64,000 bases of DNA from contig JBBDYN010000024.1 in the NCBI GenBank assembly GCA_040901465.1, forward strand, positions 1-64,000, written 5' to 3'. Positions 1 to 9,100 of the stretch are shown in pieces. Source of the stretch: JAUSIF01 sp040901465. Its GTDB lineage: Bacteria; Pseudomonadota; Alphaproteobacteria; Rhizobiales; Xanthobacteraceae. How positions within the stretch are numbered: position 1 is the stretch's first letter; each line of letters starts with the position of its first letter. The translations under genes were made by a program, and so were the position numbers. Below the pieces are notes generated by a model. The model had not been told where the DNA came from. It did not search any database and was given only the letters and a program-made list of their open reading frames with translations.

Positions 1-211
1 GTTCGGTTCGAACCTCTCGATCGTGCAGACGCGTCAGGACTTCACCAAGAACCTGATCAGCGTGCTGCAGGTGGGCGCAGACAACCTCGTCCTCGCCGAC
101 ACCAACGAAGAAGGCGCGAACATGCTGGCCCTCAATACCCGCCAGCAGCTCTCGACCGTCGCCCTGTCGCTCGCCGCGCAGGCCGACCAGAACGTGTTGC
201 AGTTGTTCTGA
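1..211 (+). CDS. fliC: Flagellin, C-terminal end (partial at the window edge)
   Basis: The gene is open from base 2, so only its last 69 codons are present. Flagellin is the filament subunit exported through the flagellar type III system. The visible residues form the conserved C-terminal D0/D1 helix: they begin GSNLSIVQTRQDF, continue through LISVLQVGADNLVLAD and the ALNTRQQLSTVALSLA heptads, and end QNVLQLF. The ending is typical of short alphaproteobacterial flagellins. A strong terminator follows, then flbT and flaF, the usual flagellin regulators, on the same strand. The gene could equally be named flaA. The start, the variable domain and the copy number cannot be seen. Confidence 0.93.
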   Translation, partial: FGSNLSIVQTRQDFTKNLISVLQVGADNLVLADTNEEGANMLALNTRQQLSTVALSLAAQADQNVLQLF

Positions 212-236
212 TCGAGATCGACCATACGTTCAATGG

Positions 237-269
237 AACGGCGGGGCCTCGGCCCCGCCGTTTTCTTTT
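237..269 (+). terminator. Rho-independent terminator after flagellin
   Basis: A perfect 12-bp inverted repeat (AACGGCGGGGCC / GGCCCCGCCGTT) has a 2-base centre and is followed by TTCTTTT. It lies 26 bases past the flagellin stop and before flbT, so it should separate a highly transcribed flagellin message from the regulator pair. Confidence 0.9.
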
Positions 270-338
270 GGCGCTATTGTGAAGCGCGCGCGTTCGATTC
301 GTCGCGATCGCGCCCGGCCGGACACGAAGGAAGATCGC

Positions 339-773
339 ATGGGACTGAAGGTCGAACTGAAGCCGGGCGAACGCATCATCATCGGCGATTCCGTGATCAC
401 CAACGACGATCAGCGCACCCGTCTCGTGATCGAAGGGGAGGCGCCGATCCTCCGGGAAAAGGACATCCTGACGGTCGAGAGCGCCGACACGCCCTGCAAG
501 AAGGTCTATCTGGTCGTGCAGCTGATGTACCTGGCGCGCGATCCGACCCCGCACCACGACCTTTATTTTCAGCTGATCGGCGATGTGCTGACGGCTGCTC
601 CCAGCACTCGCCCGTATTTCGACCGGATCAATAATCACATATTAACCGGTATGCTTTACAAAGCCTTGAAGGAGACTCAGCGTCTCATCGAGTACGAAAA
701 GGAACTGTTCGAACATGCACAAGGCAGCGCAGGCGTACAGCCAAACGGCGCAAAAAACCGGACATCCGCGTGA
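339..773 (+). CDS. flbT: Flagellar biosynthesis repressor FlbT
   Basis: FlbT binds flagellin mRNA and controls its translation or stability; this activity is known from Caulobacter and Brucella relatives. The 144-residue product begins MGLKVELKPGERIIIGDSVI and has the family features LVIEGEAPILREKD, CKKVYLVVQLMYL and FQLIGDVLTAAPS. The ATG at 339 was chosen because it gives the canonical N-terminus and follows a GAAGGA ribosome-binding site; an upstream in-frame ATG at 279 adds a basic stretch not seen in the family. The 3' end overlaps flaF by 59 bases, so the two are probably translationally coupled. Confidence 0.93.
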   Translation: MGLKVELKPGERIIIGDSVITNDDQRTRLVIEGEAPILREKDILTVESADTPCKKVYLVVQLMYLARDPTPHHDLYFQLIGDVLTAAPSTRPYFDRINNHILTGMLYKALKETQRLIEYEKELFEHAQGSAGVQPNGAKNRTSA

Positions 774-1089
774 GCTGGAGGCCCAGCTCCTGATGCGCGC
801 AGCCGCCAAGCTTCAGGCTGCCAAGGACGCAGGCGCAAATACCGACGGCGACGTCGTTTCCGCGATCCGTTACAACCGCCGGCTCTGGCTGGTGTTCGCG
901 AGTTCCATCGGCAAGCCCGAGAATCCGTTGCCGCGCGAAATCAAGCAGAACGTCGCCAATCTCGCGAACTTCATCATCAATCATTCCATGAAGCTCGAGT
1001 CCGACTCCAAGCGCGCGCCGGAGCGGCTCGGCGTGCTCATCAACATCAATCGCGAAATCGCCGCTGGCCTGCGCACCAACGCCGCCTGA
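715..1089 (+). CDS. flaF: Flagellar biosynthesis regulator FlaF
   Basis: FlaF acts with FlbT as the antagonistic post-transcriptional regulator of flagellin synthesis and secretion in alphaproteobacteria. The product has 124 residues, the usual size. It shows the family pattern AAQAYSQTAQKTGHPRELEA at the N-terminus, then a central RLWLVFASSIG and a C-terminal NLANFIINHSMKL helix. It starts inside the end of flbT (59-base overlap, other frame), an arrangement common in this order that favours coupled translation. A palindromic hairpin with a T run follows about 30 bases downstream. Confidence 0.92.
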   Translation: MHKAAQAYSQTAQKTGHPRELEAQLLMRAAAKLQAAKDAGANTDGDVVSAIRYNRRLWLVFASSIGKPENPLPREIKQNVANLANFIINHSMKLESDSKRAPERLGVLININREIAAGLRTNAA

Positions 1090-1117
1090 ATTCCAATTCC
1101 ATTCACGCGAATCGTCG

Positions 1118-1143
1118 TGGCCGGGCTTGTCCCGGCCATTTTT
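1118..1143 (+). terminator. Palindromic repeat acting as flaF terminator
   Basis: The arms TGGCCGGG / CCCGGCCA enclose CTTGT and are followed by TTTTTC. The core is the same as in the longer intergenic palindromes elsewhere in the window. It lies between flaF (+) and flgL (-), which converge, so it could end transcription from flaF. The T run is only on the plus side. Confidence 0.7.
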
Positions 1144-1173
1144 CGTCTTGGCTACGGGAGGCGCGGACTCCGT

Positions 1174-2679
1174 TCAGATATAATTCAGCAGCGTGAACTG
1201 CGACAGCATCGCCGTCGTCTGCAAGCTCGCCTGCATGCGGGTGTTCAGCGCGAGCAGCATGGCACCGACTTCCTCGGGAAAAGCATTCTCGATCTCGTCG
1301 ATGATGCCCTGCAACACCGGCTTCTTGTCCTCGAGCCGCTGCTGGGCGGCGCCGGCCGCAAGATTGGCGCCGGCGATGTCGGTCTGGATCGCTTCGATGT
1401 GCTGTACGCCGGTCGGCTGGTCGAGCGCGCTGCCGATCTTGCCCACGAGCGCGAAGTAGCGTTCGCGCGCTTCCGGATCGGTGTCCGAAAACGTCATCGC
1501 CGCGAATACGGCGACGTGCTGGACGACCTGGCGGATGCCGTCCTCATTGGCGCGCACGCCGTAGGCGACGGTGATCTCGTCGTCCACGCGAGCGACCGCG
1601 GTCGAACGCGGATCGTCGGTGCCGGCGTCGCCCATGTACCAGAAGATCGTGTCGTTCTCCGTTCCGTCGACCAACGCCATGGCCGTGTCGAATGGCGGTC
1701 CGTCGACGCGTTGCGGTGGATTGTCGACGTCGATGGCGAAGAAGTCCTCGGATGCGCGGATCGCCGACGCCGCCGCAAGATCGATGCGCGCCACGCGCTG
1801 GATTTCGGTGTCGATCGCGGCCGCGAGATTGACCGCCGTGTCGTCGACCGTCGCGCCGATTTCGAACGAGCCGGCCGGCGGCGGCGCCTCGGTCGTGGCG
1901 GTGAGCTCGATGTCCTTGGTCGTTCCGTCGGGCAGGGTGAGGGTGACCCGCACCACGCCGCCCTCCGGCGGGTTGGCAACGCCAAGATCGATGTCGATGG
2001 AAGGCGGTGGCCCGGCATCCGGCGTAATCATCGCGCCGAAATCCGTGCTCGCGCTCACCAGCTTGAAGCCGAACGGATGCGGGTCGTCTTCCTCGAGCGT
2101 CACGACGCTGAGCGCAGCGGTGGGCGCGAGTAGCCTGCCGCGTTCGTCGGCGCCGTGATCGGCTTGCAGCCGCTCGGAGATGACCTGCTTCAGGCCCGCG
2201 CGCACGCCGTCGCCGTCGATGATGCGTTTCGCGGTATCGGTGGCGCGCGCGTCGGTCGCACGGCCGGCAAAGAGATAACGGTCGCCGGCCCGTTCGTTTA
2301 GCCGGCTGAGCGCCTCGTCGAACCGTTGCCCGGCCAAGCGCTGCGCCGCGGTTTGCCCGCCGCCGACCAGCTCGTAGGTGACCGGAAAGCGGGTATCCCC
2401 GCGCATCTCCTGGCCGATTCCGCGCAGCCGCTCCAGCGACGTATTCATCAGGGTCACGCGCAAATCGACGGTGCCGATCGAATTCTCGTAGGACGCGATA
2501 CGCGAAAGACGCATGCGCACTTCGAGATCGAGGCCGCGGTCGAGGCCGAGGCCGCTGAAGGTTTCGGACCGCTTTCCCGTCGCGAGTTGGCGCGCGAGGT
2601 CGTCGAGCTGCGACCGCATTTGCGTAAGTGTGCGGGCTGTCAGCGTCGCGCGTGTGGCGTAGCCGTAGATCGTGGTCAT
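1174..2679 (-). CDS. flgL: Flagellar hook-filament junction protein FlgL
   Basis: FlgL (HAP3) joins the flagellar hook to the filament outside the cell. The 501-residue product has a flagellin-like N-terminal helix (TLTQMRSQLDDLARQLATGK, then RMRLSRIASYENSI) and ends in the matching C-terminal helix LALNTRMQASLQTTAMLSQF. The less conserved middle holds beta-rich repeats such as GVVRVTLTLPDGTTKDIELT. It is the last gene of a flgE-flgK-flgL series and starts 7 bases after flgK. It is longer than enterobacterial FlgL (about 320 residues) but within the range for this order. The ATG at 2679 gives the expected N-terminus. Confidence 0.9.
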   Translation of the reverse strand: MTTIYGYATRATLTARTLTQMRSQLDDLARQLATGKRSETFSGLGLDRGLDLEVRMRLSRIASYENSIGTVDLRVTLMNTSLERLRGIGQEMRGDTRFPVTYELVGGGQTAAQRLAGQRFDEALSRLNERAGDRYLFAGRATDARATDTAKRIIDGDGVRAGLKQVISERLQADHGADERGRLLAPTAALSVVTLEEDDPHPFGFKLVSASTDFGAMITPDAGPPPSIDIDLGVANPPEGGVVRVTLTLPDGTTKDIELTATTEAPPPAGSFEIGATVDDTAVNLAAAIDTEIQRVARIDLAAASAIRASEDFFAIDVDNPPQRVDGPPFDTAMALVDGTENDTIFWYMGDAGTDDPRSTAVARVDDEITVAYGVRANEDGIRQVVQHVAVFAAMTFSDTDPEARERYFALVGKIGSALDQPTGVQHIEAIQTDIAGANLAAGAAQQRLEDKKPVLQGIIDEIENAFPEEVGAMLLALNTRMQASLQTTAMLSQFTLLNYI

Positions 2680-2686
2680 GGCGCCC

Positions 2687-4555
2687 TCAAATCCTCATGA
2701 GCGCATCAAGCATTTCTTTGACCGCCGTGAGCACGCGCGCGTTGGCCCCGTAAGCGGTCTGCAATACCAGGAGGTTCGCCATTTCGGTGTCGACATTGAC
2801 GCCCGCCCGCTCGTTGTAACGCGTCTGCAGCGCAATGAGCACAACATCCTGGCCTTCCTTGAGCCGCGCCGCGCCTTCCGCGTTCGCGCCCTGCAGCGAA
2901 ATCGTTTGCCGGATGAAATCCGCGATCGATCCGGAATAGGGGCCGGCGGCGCTCCCAATGCCGGTGGTCGGGGAAAAGAACCGGAGATCGGCGGTCAGCC
3001 TTTGTTCGAGAAAATCCGGCCGCGTCGGATCGCCTGCGGCGGTTCCGGGCGCGTAGACGACGAGCCGCGAAGGATCGTCCTTGAGCGCCTGATTGAGCGA
3101 AATGCGCGCGGCGAAGCCGAGCTTCTGCGTGCCGCCGGGGATGATGAAATTCGTATAGAGCGTGCTCGTTCCGCCGTCGACGAAAAACGGCAGCGTCGGA
3201 TCGCCGGAATTGAACGTGGACGTGGTGATCGAGGCGTCGAAGCCGTCGACCTCCCAAAGATCCGGCGCGCCGTCGTCGACAACCTGCAAAGTATTGCCGG
3301 CGGGATTGCTGAACACGAGGCCGGTGGCCGCGAGCGCGGTATTGAGCGCCGTCACGACCCCCCCCATGCCGCCGGAAAAATCGACGCCGATCACCGTGTC
3401 GTTCGCGTCCGGCGTGAAGCCGTCGCCGAGCGGCAGCGCCGCCGCGTCGTCGACGCGCACGATGGTCACCCGGTGCTGCTGGGTGGATCCGTTGTCGGTA
3501 TAGGTGAGGGTGATCGAATTGCCGTTCTGCAACTCCGTGAGGTCGAGCGAGAAGCCGTCCGGAGGCCCGCCGGCCACGGCGGTCCCGTTCACGGTCCGGT
3601 TCGAAAGCGCGAGCGCGAGCGAATGCGCGATCTCGTCGAGCTGCGTCTGCGCCTCGACCAGCGTCCTGTCGCGCATTTCGAGATGCGCGGCGATCGCGCC
3701 CGAGCGGATGGATTTGTCGGCAATCAGGTCGACCTCGTAACCGCTGGAACTCGTGAGCTTGATCGTTCCGACGTTGCGTAGCGACGGATCGGCGTTCCAC
3801 AAGGACTGCGCATTGAGATTGTCGCGCCCGTCGAAGCTCAGCCGCGCCGCCTTGTAATCGAACAGGCTCACGCCCGACGCGGTGAAGATCGAAATCTGCC
3901 CGTTCTCCGCTTCGACCACTTGCAGGTCGACCAGCGTGGAGAGCTCGGCGATCAGCGTATCGCGCGTGTCGAGCAGCGCGGCCGACTCGGCGCCGGCCTG
4001 GTCGGAATTGATGATGCGGTTGGAAATGTCCTCGATCTGCAGCAGGATTTCGTTGACGCGGTCGACTGCGCCGCGGATCGCGAACTCCGCCTCGCTGCGC
4101 AGGTTTTGAATGTCGGCGGACATCGCGTTGAGATGCTGGGCAAGCACCGCCGCCTCGTTCAGTACCTGACTCCGCGTCGCGATTGTTTCCGGGCTCGTCA
4201 CCAGCGACTGCAACGAGTTGGTGAAATTGTTGAACAGCGTGTCGAGCGTGTTGATTCCGCCCGGCCGGCCGTAAACCTGCTCCACGCGGCTGTAGTAGTT
4301 GGCGATCCGGTCGGCGTAGGTCGCGCCGGCGAGCTCGGCGCGCAACTGGCGCTGCACGAACATGTCGAGCTCGCGCGCGACACCGACCACGCGAACGCCG
4401 CCGCCGCCGCCTTCCGCGGTGGTCGTCTGGATGATCGACTTGCGGACGTAGCCGGGCGTCGCGGCGTTCGCGATATTGTCCGCGATCAGTCCCGTGCCCG
4501 CCTGCGTGGCGCGCAAGCCGGAGAGCGCCGCCGAGATCGCGTTCGAGAGACTCAT
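2687..4555 (-). CDS. flgK: Flagellar hook-associated protein FlgK
   Basis: FlgK (HAP1) forms the first junction zone at the hook tip. The 622-residue product begins MSLSNAISAALSGLRATQAG and carries the rod/hook/HAP signature GLIADNIANAATPGYVRKS. The C-terminal D0 helix includes NVDTEMANLLVLQTAYGANA and ends KEMLDALMRI. Between them lies a long variable domain. It sits between flgE (39-base gap) and flgL (7-base gap) on the minus strand, so the three are probably co-transcribed as a late flagellar unit. Length is typical for FlgK of this group. Confidence 0.93.
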   Translation of the reverse strand: MSLSNAISAALSGLRATQAGTGLIADNIANAATPGYVRKSIIQTTTAEGGGGGVRVVGVARELDMFVQRQLRAELAGATYADRIANYYSRVEQVYGRPGGINTLDTLFNNFTNSLQSLVTSPETIATRSQVLNEAAVLAQHLNAMSADIQNLRSEAEFAIRGAVDRVNEILLQIEDISNRIINSDQAGAESAALLDTRDTLIAELSTLVDLQVVEAENGQISIFTASGVSLFDYKAARLSFDGRDNLNAQSLWNADPSLRNVGTIKLTSSSGYEVDLIADKSIRSGAIAAHLEMRDRTLVEAQTQLDEIAHSLALALSNRTVNGTAVAGGPPDGFSLDLTELQNGNSITLTYTDNGSTQQHRVTIVRVDDAAALPLGDGFTPDANDTVIGVDFSGGMGGVVTALNTALAATGLVFSNPAGNTLQVVDDGAPDLWEVDGFDASITTSTFNSGDPTLPFFVDGGTSTLYTNFIIPGGTQKLGFAARISLNQALKDDPSRLVVYAPGTAAGDPTRPDFLEQRLTADLRFFSPTTGIGSAAGPYSGSIADFIRQTISLQGANAEGAARLKEGQDVVLIALQTRYNERAGVNVDTEMANLLVLQTAYGANARVLTAVKEMLDALMRI

Positions 4556-4594
4556 GCAGGGCCCTCAGGCTGCTTTGACCGGCCGCGCAATGGA

Positions 4595-6268
4595 TCAGCG
4601 GACCATGTTCAGGGTTTCTTGCAGCATCTGATCGCTCGTCGTCACGATGCGGGTATTCGCGGCATAGGCCTGCTGCGTGACGATGAGCTTCGTGAACTCG
4701 TCGGCGATGTCGGTGTTGGAGCCTTCCAGCGCCTTGCCGATGATCTTGCCGCTCGCACCGAATTGTGCCTGGCCCGATTCCGACGTTGCTTCGAACGCGC
4801 CGCCGTCGAGCCGCTTCAGCGCATTGTCGGCGTTGAAGCCCGCGAGCACGATCTCGGCCATCTCCAGCGTGCGGCCGTTCGAGTAGCTCGCGATGATGCG
4901 CCCCTTGTCATTTACCGAAATGCCTTGCAGGTCGCCGGCCGGAAAACCGTTTTGGCGCAAGAGGTTGACTTGAGCGTTGCCGTTCACGTCGGCGAACTGG
5001 GTGATGCCGGCGTCGCCGTGGTTGATCGTGATGTTGCCGATTGGAATGCCGTTGATCGTGACGCCGGTGAGCGGGACCACCTCGGTCGGCGACGTCATTT
5101 GTCCACTCGCATTGAACGTGTAGGTGACGCCGGCGTTGCGCCAGGCAACGTCGGTCCCCGATGCGTTCGCGTCCTCGAGATAGAACAGCTCCCAGGTTGC
5201 CGTCGTATCCGGCTCGAACGTATCGGCTGCAAGACCGAGCGCCGTGCCGATGCCCGCGTCCGAGTAGGCGATGGAAAATTCGGTGGTGTTATCGTCCGCG
5301 GTAATGACGAGCTGATCCACGCCGTTGAGCGAGGCGCTTATGCCGGCGATCGCGTCGATCGCCGCCATCACCTCGTCTGAGTGCGACATGGCGCCGGTGT
5401 TGATCGTAATCACGGTCGGAGTGCCATTCACCGTCACCGTGATCGTGTCCGTATCGAAGCCGGCGCCGAGGTCGACCGGCGGAGCGAGGTCTGCCGTGCC
5501 GGTCGCGGTCGCCACGCCGTCGCCCAGCTTCGCCCAGCGGAGCTGGACGTTCACCGGCGATCCCACCGTATCGAACACCGTGATCGCGCCACCCGAGATC
5601 GTCTGGTCGAGGAACGTCGGCACGTCGTCGGCAACCACAGTTCCGGTGCCCGCATTTGTCGGATCGACCGAGAACGCCGCCGGATTCAAGCGGTCCGAGC
5701 CCGGCACGTCGGGATCGGACGCCGCCGTGCGCGGGAAGCTCGCAAGGTTGGCGCGGTATTCGATCAATGTCGTCGCCTGCGCGGGCAGGAAGTCGTTGGA
5801 GAATTGCAGCACTTCCGGCACGCTGCCGATCACGTTACCCGTGGTGCCATCGACCTCCAGTACCTTCAGATAGTAGCCGGTGCCGTTGACGAGGAATCCG
5901 TCCTTGTCGAGCTGGAAGTCGCCACGCCGCGAATACAGGTCGACGCCAGTAAACACTGGGATGCCGTCCGGGAATCCCGAGGGCTTCTGCACGATGAAGT
6001 ATCCGTCGCCGTTGATCGCCATGAAGGTGTCGACGGAGGCGTTCTGGATGTCGCCCTGCACGTTGTTGGTGCCGCGCGAGCGAGCGATCACGCCGCCCGC
6101 GAGCTGCAATTGCGGCGACGAATCCGGAACGAGATCCGAAAAGCTCGTGTCGACGCGCTTGAAGCCGGTCGTCTGCGAGTTCGCGATGTTGCCCGATACG
6201 TTTTCCAGCGCGAAGGCCTGCGCGCGCCGGCCGCCCCCCCCGGTCGTCATGGCACCGCAAAGACCCAA
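4595..6268 (-). CDS. flgE: Flagellar hook protein FlgE, TTG start, G8 tract near 5' end
   Basis: FlgE builds the universal joint of the flagellum. The product has the hook signature FALENVSGNIANSQTTGFKR, a long beta-rich centre, and the C-terminal LIVTQQAYAANTRIVTTSDQ helix. I chose a TTG start at 6268 because it lies 5 bases behind GGAGG (6274-6278) and gives MGLCGAMTT, matching the usual MGLFGAMTT opening. An in-frame start at 6346 would add a 26-residue arginine/alanine-rich leader, and an ATG at 6250 is also possible. Oddly, the residues after MTT are GGGGR, encoded across eight consecutive Gs (6234-6241), where relatives usually have an A-V-x-G-L segment of the same length. The reading frame stays open. 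Confidence 0.9.
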   Translation of the reverse strand: MGLCGAMTTGGGGRRAQAFALENVSGNIANSQTTGFKRVDTSFSDLVPDSSPQLQLAGGVIARSRGTNNVQGDIQNASVDTFMAINGDGYFIVQKPSGFPDGIPVFTGVDLYSRRGDFQLDKDGFLVNGTGYYLKVLEVDGTTGNVIGSVPEVLQFSNDFLPAQATTLIEYRANLASFPRTAASDPDVPGSDRLNPAAFSVDPTNAGTGTVVADDVPTFLDQTISGGAITVFDTVGSPVNVQLRWAKLGDGVATATGTADLAPPVDLGAGFDTDTITVTVNGTPTVITINTGAMSHSDEVMAAIDAIAGISASLNGVDQLVITADDNTTEFSIAYSDAGIGTALGLAADTFEPDTTATWELFYLEDANASGTDVAWRNAGVTYTFNASGQMTSPTEVVPLTGVTINGIPIGNITINHGDAGITQFADVNGNAQVNLLRQNGFPAGDLQGISVNDKGRIIASYSNGRTLEMAEIVLAGFNADNALKRLDGGAFEATSESGQAQFGASGKIIGKALEGSNTDIADEFTKLIVTQQAYAANTRIVTTSDQMLQETLNMVR

Positions 6269-6440
6269 TACACCCTCCATCGTCGGCAGCGCCAGCGCGA
6301 ACGCGCACGCTGCGGCCCGCCGCGGACTTGGCAAGCCGCGTGCCATTTGATTTTTGTCGTGAATTCAGGGTGTTAGTTGAGCGTGCGCCGGCCGTGCCCG
6401 GCGCGCTTCTGCCTAGCCCCGGCAAGAATTGCCGGGACGA

Positions 6441-6932
6441 TTACGCCGCGCCCGCCGGTTTGAACGTGAGCGCCACGCCGTTCATGCAATAGCGCAGGCC
6501 CGTCGGCGGCGGGCCGTCCTTGAACACGTGGCCGAGGTGGCCGCCGCAGCGGCGGCAATGCACTTCCGTGCGCGGGACGATCAGCTTGTAGTCCGTGGAC
6601 GAGCCGATCGCGTTCGCCAGCGGCGCGTAGAAGCTCGGCCAGCCGGTGCCGCTTTCAAACTTGGTCTCCGACGCGAACAGATCGAGGTCGCAGCCCGCGC
6701 AGGCGAACACGCCCTTGCGCTTTTCGTCATTGAGCGCACTCGTGTACGGCCGCTCCGTGCCGTGATTGCGCAACACGTCGTATTGCGCGGGCGTGAGCAG
6801 CTTGCGCCATTCGGCGTCGGTGCGCGTGAGCTCGAAGCTTTTCGCTTCGACCGCGCCGCCCGGCCACCAGCGCCACGCCGCCAGTCCGCCGAGAGCGGCG
6901 GCCACGCTTGCGAGCAATGTGCGTCTCGTCAT
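6441..6932 (-). CDS. msrB: Peptide-methionine (R)-S-oxide reductase MsrB, exported
   Basis: MsrB reduces methionine-R-sulfoxide in oxidised proteins. The product has an N-terminal TRRTLLASVAAALGGLAAW segment (twin arginine plus hydrophobic core, so probably exported, perhaps by Tat). The MsrB domain follows, with two zinc CxxC pairs (C78/C81 in CAGC and C126/C129 in CRRC). The catalytic cysteine C149 lies in RYCMNG; most family members have RYC-x-N-S. The GGTGW-like segment SGTGWPSFY and GGHLGHVF are also present. The ATG at 6932 is preferred because of the GGGAGAG just upstream; a GTG at 6944 is in frame. It is a single gene with no obvious operon partner. Confidence 0.92.
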   Translation of the reverse strand: MTRRTLLASVAAALGGLAAWRWWPGGAVEAKSFELTRTDAEWRKLLTPAQYDVLRNHGTERPYTSALNDEKRKGVFACAGCDLDLFASETKFESGTGWPSFYAPLANAIGSSTDYKLIVPRTEVHCRRCGGHLGHVFKDGPPPTGLRYCMNGVALTFKPAGAA

Positions 6933-7204
6933 GGTCTCTCCCACTCGTTCGCCTCTAATACGCCCGGCGTGCGCGGATCGTTACTTTGGAACGACCGTAC
7001 GCGCTCACAATCGCGCGACTGCGCGCCGAAAGCCTGAAACGCACCTGTTTCATCGTCATGCGCCCCAATGTTCAACGTTCAATCGGAGGAGTAGGATTCG
7101 ACTCGCACTGGGGGGCCGCGGCTCGACGCGACGGCGGCCGACAAGGTGCGCACGTCGCCTTCTGCGCCGCGGCCGCCAACGCCTGCGAACCAGGAGGCAT
7201 GATC

Positions 7205-8101
7205 ATGGCGCGTCAACAAGCGATTGCGGACGCAGACCTGCGTCTCGCCCTTCCCGAAGTCCGTACGATTAACGCCGACGATCTGCGCGATGCGCTCGCC
7301 AAGGGCCTCGACGACTTCAGGGCCATGCCGAGCCACGTCGTATTCCTGAGCCTGATCTATCCCGTCGTCGGCTTGCTCTTCGGGCAGCTGGCGTTCGGCA
7401 GCGAATTGCTGCCGATCCTGTTTCCGCTCGTCGCGGGCTTCGCGCTGATCGGCCCGCTCGCCGCGATCGGCCTGTACGAGTTGAGCCGCCGCCGCGAACA
7501 AGGCCTTGAGGCGTCATGGAAGCAGGCGTTCGGCGTTCTGCGTTCCACTTCGTTACCGGCAATCGCGACGCTCGGCTCGCTGTTGATGGCGATCTTCATC
7601 GCCTGGCTGATCGCGGCGCAATTGATCTACAACGGCACCTTCGGTGACGTGCGGCACACTTCGCTTTCGGCGTTCGCCTCCGATATCTTCACGACGCGGG
7701 CCGGCTGGACCCTGATTGTCGTCGGCAACGCGGTGGGATTTCTATTCGCCGTCCTTGCGTTCACCATCAGCGTCGTTTCGTTTCCGCTGTTGCTCGATCG
7801 TGACGTGGGATTCGCGGCCGCGATTGCCACCTCCGCGCGCGCCGTGCTCACCAATCCAGTGACGATGGCGCTTTGGGGCATCATCGTTGTCGCCGCACTC
7901 GTGCTCGGTTCGCTTCCGTTCCTGATCGGCCTCGCAGTCGTGATGCCGATCCTCGGCCACTCGACCTGGCATCTCTATCGCAAGGTCGTCGAACCAGGCT
8001 CGATTCCTCGATCGGACTACCGTCCGCGGCCGACAGGACGGCGCTATGCGGCGGATTTCCCGTCTGCTCTATTCCCGTGGTCGCGGGAAAAGGAGCGCTG
8101 A
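7205..8101 (+). CDS. DUF2189 family integral membrane protein
   Basis: This 298-residue inner-membrane protein resembles the DUF2189 family, whose function is unknown. After a short N-terminal soluble part (LRLALPEVRTINADDLRDAL) there are about six hydrophobic segments: HVVFLSLIYPVVGLLFG, LPILFPLVAGFALIGPLAAI, AIATLGSLLMAIFIAWLIAA, TLIVVGNAVGFLFAVLAFTI, MALWGIIVVAALVLGSLPFL and a last short one. The family motif HSTWHLYRKVV lies near the end. The ATG at 7205 was chosen because AGGAGG (7192-7197) lies 7 bases upstream; the ATG at 7199 would be too close. It converges with the lectin-like gene, and a GC hairpin lies between them. Confidence 0.82.
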   Translation: MARQQAIADADLRLALPEVRTINADDLRDALAKGLDDFRAMPSHVVFLSLIYPVVGLLFGQLAFGSELLPILFPLVAGFALIGPLAAIGLYELSRRREQGLEASWKQAFGVLRSTSLPAIATLGSLLMAIFIAWLIAAQLIYNGTFGDVRHTSLSAFASDIFTTRAGWTLIVVGNAVGFLFAVLAFTISVVSFPLLLDRDVGFAAAIATSARAVLTNPVTMALWGIIVVAALVLGSLPFLIGLAVVMPILGHSTWHLYRKVVEPGSIPRSDYRPRPTGRRYAADFPSALFPWSREKER

Positions 8102-8156
8102 GACGGAGACGGGCGGCGACCGTCCCGCCGCCGCCCGCTTGTCTGACGCGAACTCT

Positions 8157-8828
8157 TCAGTTCGCCGCGAAGCAGTAAAACAGGCCCCCTCCGCCGACCT
8201 TGCGCAGCGACTCCACGCTGCAGCCCGGCGTCGTGTGCGACGAGCTCCACGATTTCTGCTCCGGCGTATCGGCGATCCCTATGCGGTCGAAATGCGCGAC
8301 CCTGGCCCCGGTGCCATCGTCACCGCTCTTCGTCCAGTTGCCGCACGTCTGGTCCTTGTCGCCCGCGGGATAGGCCGTGCCATCCATCTGCGAGCCGGTG
8401 AGCATGTCGTGCTCGTTCGGCGTATCGCCGCGGCCTTTGGTCGGCGCGCCTTTTTCGCTGAGGCCGGTTTCCTTGTTGATGTTCGCGTTCTTGATCAGGT
8501 CGTCGACGTCCTTGGCGATCACGACGCCCTTGGCGTTCTGCCACGGGCCCTTGCCGATGCGGTCGCGCGCGTTGACCGCCTGCGCGCCGCCGACGGCGGT
8601 CTGGCTGAGAAAGGCGCGCCAGGTCTTGCCGCCGGCACCAGCCGCCGCGGCGAGCTTCTGGCAATGCGCGTCGGCGCCGGCGAGTCCGCCGAGATCGCCG
8701 GCCTTGCCGGGCCCGGTGCTCGTGATGAAGAACGTCATGTTGCTCTGCTGCGCCTGCAACCCGGCGCTGACGCCGAGGGCCACGAACCCGACGGCCGCAG
8801 AGATGACCAGGCTTTTCCGATAGTTCAT
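8157..8828 (-). CDS. Exported lectin-like (endostatin/C-type-lectin fold) protein
   Basis: The 223-residue product begins with a clear signal peptide (MNYRKSLVISAAVGFVALGV, cleavage after AGLQA). The mature part reads MTFFITSTGPGKAGDLGGLA, then DAHCQKLAAAAGAGGKTWRA, QAVNARDRIGKGPWQNAKG and a C-terminal GGGGLFYCFA. This pattern is found in small exported alphaproteobacterial proteins annotated as lectins because of a predicted collagenase NC10/endostatin or C-type-lectin-like fold. Four cysteines could make two disulfides. The ligand is unknown and carbohydrate binding is only inferred. It is a single gene convergent with the DUF2189 gene. Gap 8829-9100 upstream shows no other gene. Confidence 0.7.
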   Translation of the reverse strand: MNYRKSLVISAAVGFVALGVSAGLQAQQSNMTFFITSTGPGKAGDLGGLAGADAHCQKLAAAAGAGGKTWRAFLSQTAVGGAQAVNARDRIGKGPWQNAKGVVIAKDVDDLIKNANINKETGLSEKGAPTKGRGDTPNEHDMLTGSQMDGTAYPAGDKDQTCGNWTKSGDDGTGARVAHFDRIGIADTPEQKSWSSSHTTPGCSVESLRKVGGGGLFYCFAAN

Positions 8829-9100
8829 CCGCTTCCTCCATGTGATGGTTTGGGCCGCTTGAGCGGCCGGGTCGCGCCCGCTAGCACCGTCTCATAAACA
8901 TGGAAGGTGGCAAAAAATTCCGAATCGGCCGGCCTGGATTGCGGAAGGCCGATCACGCTCGTGTGAGGTCGGCATCCATATCGCCGCGGTCTTCCCGCAG
9001 ACGCGCACGCTCGCTTATTGACTTCCGTTGGATGCAGGGCGAGTCATGCCTAAATCGGATTTGAATTTGGCTAGAATGGATTGATCGAAGGAGCCGCTAC

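Noticed and set aside
6416..6436. CCCGGCAA-GAA-TTGCCGGG hairpin behind msrB
   Set aside because: The perfect stem lacks a T run. It might be a remnant of a repeat and could not be assigned a role.
8109..8142. GC hairpin after the DUF2189 gene as a terminator
   Set aside because: GGGCGGCG/CGCCGCCC can pair, but there is no T run on either strand, so it was not listed as a terminator.
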